From the NCBI GenBank assembly GCA_023423605.1, contig JAFAFF010000359.1, forward strand, positions 1 to 6,386: a DNA stretch of 6,386 bases, in the 5' to 3' direction. Under the pieces are notes generated by a model, which made no database searches, was not told the DNA's origin, and saw only the letters and a program-made list of their open reading frames with translations. Shown here piece after piece: positions 1 through 4,796 of the stretch (position 1 is its first letter; each line of letters opens with the position of its first letter). The translations under genes and the position numbers were made by a program. Source of the DNA: Pseudomonadota bacterium (GTDB lineage Bacteria > Pseudomonadota > Gammaproteobacteria > Xanthomonadales > Xanthomonadaceae).

Positions 1-21
1 GTGACGACCAACGGTCGTCAC
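1..21. repeat. Perfect 9-bp palindrome (hairpin) at left edge
   Basis: Arms GTGACGACC (1-9) and GGTCGTCAC (13-21) are exact reverse complements around the 3-base loop AAC. The palindrome resembles the short intergenic palindromic repeats abundant in Stenotrophomonas genomes, from memory often with GTGCCGACC/GGTCGGCAC arms; relative to that form, the C-to-A and G-to-T changes would be compensatory and keep the stem. It lies 130 bp past the ATPase stop codon, so it could also form the 3' end of that transcript or of a convergent gene to the left. No T-tract follows on the + strand; the other side is outside the window. The structure is certain, the family assignment tentative. Confidence 0.7.
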
Positions 22-108
22 CCACCCATTCCTCACCCACCCATTCCTCACCCAACAACTCCCTCACCCACCAACTTCCCCAACCACCATCCTCCAACCA
101 CACCCCCT
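18..108 (+). promoter_or_regulatory. G-free, C-rich 91-base tract (rut-like on + strand)
   Basis: Positions 18-108 contain no G on the + strand and about 59% C (54 of 91), although the neighbouring DNA is GC-rich with both bases. C-rich, G-poor RNA is the known hallmark of Rho-utilisation sites, so a + strand transcript entering from the left (convergent with the ATPase) could be ended here before running antisense through the gene. On the minus strand the same segment is a C-free, G-rich 3' region of the ATPase transcript. Composition is directly visible; the Rho role is inferred. No open frame here looks like a gene. Confidence 0.4.
21..53. repeat. 15-bp tandem duplication
   Basis: The unit CCCACCCATTCCTCA occurs twice without mismatch (21-35 and 36-50), followed by CCC of a third partial copy (51-53). 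On the minus strand this gives five GGG tracts separated alternately by 1 and 8 bases, a marginal G-quadruplex pattern. The repeat lies in the non-coding DNA downstream of the minus-strand ATPase gene. Two-copy repeats of this type usually arise by slippage and may vary in copy number between strains. Confidence 0.85.
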
Positions 109-150
109 GCTTTCCCTTCCCAGCTCAGTCGCCGGGGGACGCCACAGCGA

Positions 151-1239
151 TCAGGCCGTCAGCCGCTCGCCGGTTTCCGCGTCGAAGAAATGCAGTGCGT
201 CCGGTTGCACGATGACTTTCAACGTCTCGCCAACCGCCGGCAGGGCCCGCGGCGCCACGCGCATCGTCAGCAGATGGCTGCCGCTGGCCAGGTTGACGAA
301 GATTTCGTTGCCGACCGGTTCGATCCCTTCGATGCGCGCATCGAACGCGCCCTCCGCGCCCTCCTCCGCCGGCTGCAGGTGTTCGGGGCGCACCCCCACC
401 GCGATCGGACGGTCCAGCCAGCGCGCATCGATCCTCGCGCCGCCCAGCGGTGCCTTCCAGGCGCCATCGATGACTGCCAGGCCACCTGCGCCGTCCTGCA
501 GGGTGCCGCGCAGCACGTTCATCGCCGGACTGCCGAGGAAGCCGGCGACGAACAGGTTCGCGGGATGGTCGTACAGCGCCATCGGTGTATCGATCTGCTG
601 GATGACACCGTCCTTCAGCACCACGATGCGCTGGCCGAGCGTCATCGCCTCCACCTGGTCATGGGTGACATAGATCATGGTGGTGCCCAGCTTGCGATGC
701 AGCTGCGCGATCTCGGTGCGCACGCTGTGGCGCAGCTTGGCATCCAGGTTGGACAACGGCTCGTCCAGCAGGAACACCGCCGGCTCGCGCACCAGCGCGC
801 GCCCCAGCGCCACGCGCTGGCGCTGGCCACCGGACATCGCCTTCGGCAGCTTGCCCATCATGTCCACCAGCCCCAGCGTCTGCGCGGCGTCGTTGATGCG
901 GCGTTCGATGGTGGCCTTGTCATGTCCACGCAGCTTCAGGCCGAAAGCGAGATTTTCGGCGACGGTCATATGCGGGTACAGAGCGTAGCTCTGGAACACC
1001 ATGGCGATGTCGCGATCCTTCGGCGCCACGTCGTTGACCACCCGCTCACCGATGGACAGGGTACCGGCGCTGATCTCCTCCAGCCCGGCGATCATCCGCA
1101 ACAGCGTGGACTTGCCGCAGCCGGAAGGCCCGACCAGCACCATCAGCTCGCCATCGGCCACTTCGAAGGTGGCGTCCTGCACGGCGACCTGGCCGTTGTC
1201 GTAGACCTTGCGCACGCCCTGCAACTGCACTTTTGCCAT
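151..1239 (-). CDS. ugpC: Sugar ABC transporter ATP-binding protein (MalK/UgpC type)
   Basis: Cytoplasmic ATPase that drives a CUT1-type importer for sugars or sn-glycerol-3-phosphate; 362 residues, the normal MalK/UgpC length. Visible motifs: Walker A GPSGCGKST (37-45), Q-loop FQS (82-84), signature MSGGQ (135-139), Walker B VFLLDEP (155-161), D-loop SNLD (163-166), switch His193, then a C-terminal TOBE-like regulatory part from about 235 with GVRPEHL (282-288). The frame stays open upstream to 1365, but MAKVQLQGV is the usual family start, and GGGTGAT lies directly before the ATG (complement of 1240-1246). It is divergent from zwf and followed by at least 150 bp of non-coding DNA, so it looks monocistronic. 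No permease or binding protein is visible, so the substrate is unknown; ugpC is the customary name, and a shared multi-sugar ATPase is equally possible. Confidence 0.92.
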   Translation of the reverse strand: MAKVQLQGVRKVYDNGQVAVQDATFEVADGELMVLVGPSGCGKSTLLRMIAGLEEISAGTLSIGERVVNDVAPKDRDIAMVFQSYALYPHMTVAENLAFGLKLRGHDKATIERRINDAAQTLGLVDMMGKLPKAMSGGQRQRVALGRALVREPAVFLLDEPLSNLDAKLRHSVRTEIAQLHRKLGTTMIYVTHDQVEAMTLGQRIVVLKDGVIQQIDTPMALYDHPANLFVAGFLGSPAMNVLRGTLQDGAGGLAVIDGAWKAPLGGARIDARWLDRPIAVGVRPEHLQPAEEGAEGAFDARIEGIEPVGNEIFVNLASGSHLLTMRVAPRALPAVGETLKVIVQPDALHFFDAETGERLTA

Positions 1240-1282
1240 ATCACCCATCCCGTCCGCCCGTCGCATGGGCCGTTGCCGTGGA

Positions 1283-1315
1283 CTGCCTTCGGCCCTCCCG
1301 ATGGCAGCATTTTTT
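1283..1315 (+). terminator. Intrinsic-terminator-like hairpin reading towards zwf
   Basis: On the + strand CTGCC-T-TCGG (1283-1292) pairs with CCGA-T-GGCAG (1298-1307): nine base pairs, one T-T mismatch and a 5-base loop CCCTC, followed after CA by six T (1310-1315). This is the form of a Rho-independent terminator. It acts in the + direction, so it would stop transcripts running antisense to the ATPase gene before they reach zwf. On the minus strand the stem falls in the ATPase 5' leader, with the run as A's before the hairpin, so it would not terminate that gene. Confidence 0.55.
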
Positions 1316-1342
1316 GCCTCGGTGCGACATGACGCACACCAA

Positions 1343-1356
1343 TGCAATCGAATACA
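1343..1356. promoter_or_regulatory. LacI/GalR-like operator A (candidate)
   Basis: TGCAATCGAATACA matches 12 of 14 positions of the LacI-family consensus TGWAANCGNTNWCA, with TG and CA ends and a central CG. Its centre (1349.5) is exactly 30 bp from that of operator B, about three helical turns, so two dimers could sit on nearly the same face. It lies 104-117 bp upstream of the ATPase start codon. Confidence 0.4.
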
Positions 1357-1367
1357 GTTGCACATTC

Positions 1368-1393
1368 TGCCATGTAACCGTTTTCACGTGGCA
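1368..1393. promoter_or_regulatory. LacI/GalR-like operator B within a larger inverted repeat
   Basis: The core TGTAACCGTTTTCA (1373-1386) matches the LacI-family consensus TGWAANCGNTNWCA at every defined position and also nearly fits the enterobacterial GalR consensus GTGKAANCGNTTNCAC. It is embedded in a wider inverted repeat, TGCCATGT (1368-1375) against ACGTGGCA (1386-1393), 7 of 8 paired, whose centre is shifted by 1 bp. It lies about 135 bp from the ATPase start and about 200 bp from zwf, so it could serve either gene. A LacI-family repressor sensing a sugar or sugar phosphate is the natural guess; the regulator is not in the window. Confidence 0.5.
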
Positions 1394-1428
1394 GTATGCA
1401 AAGTTCGCTGCGCCATGTCCGGGCAGCG

Positions 1429-1451
1429 GCCATGGAAAACATCTCCGTGGC
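1429..1451. promoter_or_regulatory. Imperfect inverted repeat upstream of zwf
   Basis: GCCATGG (1429-1435) and CCGTGGC (1445-1451) pair at 6 of 7 positions around a 9-base spacer AAAACATCT. The adjoining octamer GGAAAACA (1434-1441) recurs at 1491-1498. There is no T-tract, so it is not a terminator. It may be a protein-binding site or chance; I do not recognise a known consensus. Confidence 0.2.
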
Positions 1452-1548
1452 GCCCTGCGGTCGGCCCTGGCGCACGCCTGGATGGCTGTGGGAAAACAAG
1501 TGGTCAACATGCAGTGCGAACCCTTCCCGGAACCCAGCCTGGTAGCGA

Positions 1549-1577
1549 TTGACAACGATGTCACCCGGATCTGAAAC
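1549..1577 (+). promoter_or_regulatory. Candidate zwf promoter overlapped by LacI-like operator C
   Basis: A perfect TTGACA -35 (1549-1554) is followed after 17 bases by TGAAAC (1572-1577), a weak 3-of-6 -10. Transcription would begin near 1584-1585, at the zwf ATG. Overlapping the -35 is the 14-mer TGACAACGATGTCA (1550-1563), 13 of 14 to the LacI consensus with perfect TGACA/TGTCA arms; a bound repressor would block this promoter. The -10 is poor, so the real promoter may lie further upstream. Confidence 0.35.
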
Positions 1578-1584
1578 TCGAGCG

Positions 1585-3021
1585 ATGCACGACACCCTCT
1601 TCCTGTTCGGCGCCACTGGCGATCTGGCCCAGCGCTATCTCTTTCCTTCGTTGCTGCGCCTGTTGGGCGATGGCCTGCTGCCGGAAGATTTCCGCATCCG
1701 TGCGCTGGCACTGTCGCCGCACGATACCGACGCATTCCGCGACCTGCTGCGGCCGCGCCTGCAGCAGGCGCATCCGCTGTCGACGCAGCAGGACATCGAA
1801 TCGCTGCTGCAGCGCATCGATTACCGTTCGGTGGACCTGCGCAACGCCGATTCGGTCGCCGAAGCGGTGGCCGACCTGGTGGACCGCAACTGCGTCAGCT
1901 ACCTGGCCATTCCACCGGGGCTGTACATCTCCACCTGCGAAGGCCTGGCCAAGGGCGGCGCACTGGCGGCCCCGCATCGGCTGATGCTGGAAAAGCCGAT
2001 CGGCAGCGACAGCGAAAGCGCCGAGGAGATCATCACCACCATCGCGCAGTGGATCGACGAGGACCGCGTGTTCCGCCTGGACCATTACCTGGGCAAGGCG
2101 GCGGTGCAGAACCTGATCGCACTGCGCTTCGGCAACACGCTGCTGGAAGCGGTGTGGAACCGCAACTACATCGAGTCGGTGCACATCCTGGTGGCCGAGA
2201 GCGAAGGCGTGGATGGCCGCGATGCCTACTACGCACGCTCCGGCGCGCTGCGCGACATGGTGCAGAGCCACATCCTGCAGCTGATGTGCCTGGTGGCGAT
2301 GGAGCCACCCGCATCGCTGGAAGCCGACCGCATCCGCGACGAGAAGGTCAAGGTGCTGCGCTCGCTGCGCCCGCTGGATGCCGCCAACGCGGCGCGCGAC
2401 AGCGTGCGTGGCCGCTATACCGCCGGCACCATCAATGGCCAGCCGGCGCAGGCCTACCAGCCGCCGGAAGGCAGCGACGTGGAAACCTTCACCGCGGTCA
2501 CCGCGCACATCGACAACTGGCGCTGGAGCGGCGTGCCGTTCCACCTGGTCACCGGCAAGCGCCTGCCCGAGCGCACCAGCCGCGTGGTGGTGACGCTCAA
2601 GCCGGTCACCCACTGGCTGTTCGAGCGCCCGCAGCGCAGCCAGGCCACGCCGAACCGGCTGGTTTTCCAGCTGCAGCCGCAGGAAAACATCGAGCTGGGC
2701 CTGATGAGCAGCCTGGCCGCTCCGGAATGGGGCGCGGTGGAACTGCAGCCGCTGGAACTGGAACTGTCGGTGCCGACCGGCCTGCATCGCCGCATCGCCT
2801 ACGAACGCCTGTTCCTGGATGCCTTCAACGGCAACCATGCATTGTTCGTGCGCGACGACGAAGTGCGTGCCGCATGGCACTGGATCGACAGCGTGGCCGA
2901 CGCCTGGAAGGCCGCCGACCTGCCGTTGCAGCCTTACCCCGCCGGACAATGGGGACCGCAGCAGGCAGCCGCGTTCCTGCCTGAGGACGTTACCGCCAAC
3001 GCCCACGGAGACCAGCCGTGA
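1585..3021 (+). CDS. zwf: Glucose-6-phosphate 1-dehydrogenase
   Basis: Cytoplasmic enzyme oxidising glucose-6-phosphate to 6-phosphogluconolactone, first step of the Entner-Doudoroff and oxidative pentose phosphate routes. 478 residues, slightly shorter than the 491 of E. coli. The N-terminal Rossmann domain has GATGDLA (9-15) and EKP (136-138). The substrate site has DHYLGK (166-171), the general base His229 in MVQSH, and Lys325 in TGKRL. Start: MHDTLFLFG at 1585 begins right at the domain; ATG 1558 and TTG 1549 are in frame upstream, but no start has a convincing Shine-Dalgarno. Odd points: the residue after DHYLGK is Ala instead of the usual Glu/Gln/Lys, and the positions of E. coli Lys18 and Arg50, reported NADP contacts, are Thr11 and Leu43. 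First gene of the operon; its TGA overlaps the glk GTG by 4 bp. Confidence 0.97.
   Translation: MHDTLFLFGATGDLAQRYLFPSLLRLLGDGLLPEDFRIRALALSPHDTDAFRDLLRPRLQQAHPLSTQQDIESLLQRIDYRSVDLRNADSVAEAVADLVDRNCVSYLAIPPGLYISTCEGLAKGGALAAPHRLMLEKPIGSDSESAEEIITTIAQWIDEDRVFRLDHYLGKAAVQNLIALRFGNTLLEAVWNRNYIESVHILVAESEGVDGRDAYYARSGALRDMVQSHILQLMCLVAMEPPASLEADRIRDEKVKVLRSLRPLDAANAARDSVRGRYTAGTINGQPAQAYQPPEGSDVETFTAVTAHIDNWRWSGVPFHLVTGKRLPERTSRVVVTLKPVTHWLFERPQRSQATPNRLVFQLQPQENIELGLMSSLAAPEWGAVELQPLELELSVPTGLHRRIAYERLFLDAFNGNHALFVRDDEVRAAWHWIDSVADAWKAADLPLQPYPAGQWGPQQAAAFLPEDVTANAHGDQP
3007..3021 (+). promoter_or_regulatory. glk ribosome site and GTGA overlap with zwf
   Basis: GGAG (3007-3010) lies 7 bases before GTG (3018-3020), which overlaps the zwf stop TGA (3019-3021) as GTGA. 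This decides the GTG start of glk and indicates translational coupling to zwf. Confidence 0.8.
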
Positions 3022-4025
3022 GCGTGCGCCGGCAGCCGGTACTGGTAGCCGATATCGGCGGCACCAATGCCCGCTTCGCGCTGGCCGACACCACCCTCGC
3101 ATCGCCGCTGCTGCTGGACACCATCGGCGAGTTCGCGGTTGCTGATTTCCCCTCGCTGGGCGAGGCGGCGCGCCATTACCTGCAGGAGATCGACGCCGAG
3201 GCCAACTGCGGGGTGTTCGCGGTGGCCGGCCGCGTGGACGGCGATGAAGCACGCATCACCAACCATCCGTGGGTGATCTCGCGCAGCCGCACCGCGTCCA
3301 TGCTGGGCTTTTCCGAACTGCACCTGATCAATGATTTCGCCGCCCAGGCGATGGCCATCTCGCTGCTGCAGCCCGACGATGTGGTGCAGATCGGCGGCGC
3401 CAGCTGGAGCCCGCGCAAGCCGGGCACGCCGGCGAACTATGGTGTGATCGGCCCCGGCACCGGCCTGGGCGTGGGCGGCCTGGTGATCCGCCACGAGCGC
3501 TGCTATCCGCTGGAAACCGAAGGCGGCCACGTCAGTTTCCCGCCCGGCACGCCGGAAGAAATCCGCATCCTGGAAATCCTCTCCGAAACATTCGGGCGCG
3601 TGTCCAATGAACGGCTGATCTGCGGCCCCGGACTGGTCAACATCCACCGCGCGGTCTGCGAAATGGCCGGCTTCGATCCGGGCCAGCTGCAGCCGGCCGA
3701 CGTCACCGCACGCGCCGCGGCGAAAGACCCCCAGGCGATGCGTGCGGTGGACCTGTTCTGCGCCATCTTCGGGGCCATCTCCGGGGATCTGGTGCTCATC
3801 CAGGGCGCCTGGGATGGCGTGTTCCTCACCGGCGGGCTGGTGCCGCGCATGCTCGATTCGCTGCAGCATTCCGGTTTCCGCCAGCGTTTCGAACACAAGG
3901 GACGCTTTTCTTCGATCATGGGCCGGGTGCCCTCGCTGGCCGTGGTGCATCCCAATCCCGGCCTGCTTGGCGCAGCGGCCTACGCGGTCGATGCCGATCA
4001 CGATTCCCCGGGAGAAGCCGCCTGA
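3018..4025 (+). CDS. glk: Glucokinase
   Basis: Cytoplasmic ATP-dependent kinase converting free glucose to glucose-6-phosphate, the substrate of the preceding gene's product. 335 residues, near the 321 of E. coli Glk, and of that bacterial glucokinase family rather than a ROK repressor type: there is no DNA-binding N-terminus and no ROK zinc motif. Motifs: phosphate-binding DIGGTNARFA (12-21), LINDFAAQA with catalytic Asp106, GPGTGLG (145-151), ETEGGHVSF (166-174) with sugar-binding Glu168 and His171, Glu198 in SNERL, TGGLVPR (271-277), and a C-terminal HPNPGLLGAA close to the E. coli ending. By alignment these equal E. coli Asp100, Glu157, His160 and Glu187. It starts with GTG inside the zwf stop and ends 1 bp into pgl (TGATG). 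A glucokinase in this operon suits sugars delivered as free glucose, for instance from maltose or cellobiose import. Confidence 0.96.
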   Translation: MSVRRQPVLVADIGGTNARFALADTTLASPLLLDTIGEFAVADFPSLGEAARHYLQEIDAEANCGVFAVAGRVDGDEARITNHPWVISRSRTASMLGFSELHLINDFAAQAMAISLLQPDDVVQIGGASWSPRKPGTPANYGVIGPGTGLGVGGLVIRHERCYPLETEGGHVSFPPGTPEEIRILEILSETFGRVSNERLICGPGLVNIHRAVCEMAGFDPGQLQPADVTARAAAKDPQAMRAVDLFCAIFGAISGDLVLIQGAWDGVFLTGGLVPRMLDSLQHSGFRQRFEHKGRFSSIMGRVPSLAVVHPNPGLLGAAAYAVDADHDSPGEAA

Positions 4026-4027
4026 TG
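4010..4027 (+). promoter_or_regulatory. pgl ribosome site and TGATG overlap with glk
   Basis: GGGAG (4010-4014) lies 10 bases before ATG (4025-4027). The glk stop TGA (4023-4025) shares its A with this ATG, so termination and restart are likely coupled. Confidence 0.75.
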
Positions 4028-4747
4028 CCCGTTTCATTTCCCTCCGACCGCATCGAGTTCGTTGCCCATCGCGATGCCGATGCGTGGATCGAAGCGGTCG
4101 CCGCCGACATCGCCCGCCTGCTCAATGCCGGCATCGCCGAACACGGACGCACGCGCATGCTGCTTTCCGGCGGCACCACGCCGGCACCGGTCTACCAGGC
4201 ACTGGCCGAACTGGACGTGCACTGGGACCGCGTGGAAACAAGCCTGGCCGATGAGCGCTGGCTGTCGCCGCAGGATCGCGACAGCAATGCCTGGCTGGTG
4301 CGCGAGCACCTGCTGAAGCGGGCCGAAGGAGCGCATTTCGATCCGCTGGTACGGATCGGCAAACCACTGGCCGAATGCGTGTACACCGCCAACCTGCAGG
4401 CGCAGCACAGCCAACCGCCGGGCGTAGTGGTGCTGGGCATGGGCAACGATGGCCACACCTGCTCACTGTTCCCCGGCTCGCGCGATCTGCCGCGCGCGCT
4501 GGAAAGCACCCTGCCCTATGCAGCGCTGGATGCCAGCGGATGCCCCGGCGCGAACCAGTGGCCGTTGCGCATCACCCTGACACCGCATGGCCTGCGTGCC
4601 TGCCGGCAGCGCCTGCTGCTGCTGCGCGGCAAACAGAAACTGGAAGTGCTGCAGCACGCACTGGACAGCAACGACCCGCAGCAGTATCCCATCCTTGCCG
4701 CCATCGACCCGCCCGGCCCGCGCCTGCGCGTGCACTGGGCCGATTGA
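4025..4747 (+). CDS. pgl: 6-phosphogluconolactonase (DevB/SOL type)
   Basis: Cytoplasmic lactonase hydrolysing 6-phosphogluconolactone from Zwf to 6-phosphogluconate. 240 residues, typical for the DevB/SOL family related to glucosamine-6-phosphate isomerases, and distinct from the YbhE beta-propeller lactonase of E. coli. Motifs: LLSGGTTP (46-53), ADERW (75-79), DSNAW (86-90) and the family signature LGMGNDGHTCSLFPG (137-151) with the likely catalytic His144; many relatives have HTASLFP, so Cys146 is a mild variation. The start is fixed by the TGATG overlap with glk and the upstream GGGAG. Its position between glk and edd places it exactly in pathway order. Confidence 0.95.
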   Translation: MPVSFPSDRIEFVAHRDADAWIEAVAADIARLLNAGIAEHGRTRMLLSGGTTPAPVYQALAELDVHWDRVETSLADERWLSPQDRDSNAWLVREHLLKRAEGAHFDPLVRIGKPLAECVYTANLQAQHSQPPGVVVLGMGNDGHTCSLFPGSRDLPRALESTLPYAALDASGCPGANQWPLRITLTPHGLRACRQRLLLLRGKQKLEVLQHALDSNDPQQYPILAAIDPPGPRLRVHWAD

Positions 4748-4796
4748 CCGTTCGTTCTCCCATCCTTCCTCTCGCCACCTCCCACGCTGGTAGCCA
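4748..4796 (+). other. pgl-edd spacer, pyrimidine-rich
   Basis: The only real gap inside the operon: 49 bases, strongly C/T-rich, with no terminator and no recognisable core promoter. There is no good Shine-Dalgarno before edd; only GGTAG (4789-4793) lies 3 bases from the ATG. The octamer CTGGTAGC (4787-4794) also occurs at 1539-1546 before zwf. Most likely edd is reached by read-through from pgl. Confidence 0.5.

Larger units (their letters stand above)
1240..1584. promoter_or_regulatory. Divergent control region between the ATPase gene and zwf
   Basis: A 345-bp gap between two divergent genes that must hold both promoters. It contains a +strand-oriented terminator-like hairpin, three LacI-like 14-mers, an inverted repeat at 1429-1451 and a TTGACA element near zwf, each listed separately. 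Small open frames here have no convincing ribosome site or recognisable product. For the ATPase promoter on the minus strand, the best I can offer is TTACAT (complement of 1372-1377), 17 bases, then TATTCG (complement of 1349-1354). Its -10 is weak (3 of 6), but both elements would lie inside LacI-like boxes. Confidence 0.75.

Noticed and set aside
1..1332. 443-codon + strand open frame covering the ATPase gene
   Set aside because: It lies opposite a gene with all ABC motifs; its protein is low-complexity and Arg/His/Gln-rich, as expected of an antisense frame in GC-rich DNA.
1240..1365. 42-residue N-terminal extension of the ATPase from ATG 1365
   Set aside because: The family starts at MAKVQLQGV; the extension is Cys/Arg-rich and would read through the hairpin and overlap LacI-like operator A.
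1486..1500. CRP/Clp-type site around GCTGTGGGAAAACAA
   Set aside because: Only a degenerate half resembles TGTGA and no TCACA partner follows at the right distance.
1240..1584. HexR site controlling zwf, as in pseudomonads
   Set aside because: No TTGT half-site and no TTGT-spacer-ACAA arrangement occurs in the gap.
1561..3252. 563-codon minus-strand open frame opposite zwf
   Set aside because: Product is Arg/Gln/His-rich without domains, and the + strand encodes an unmistakable Zwf; typical GC-driven shadow frame.
2934..4037. 367-codon minus-strand open frame opposite glk
   Set aside because: Antisense of a clear glucokinase, with no recognisable domain or ribosome site.
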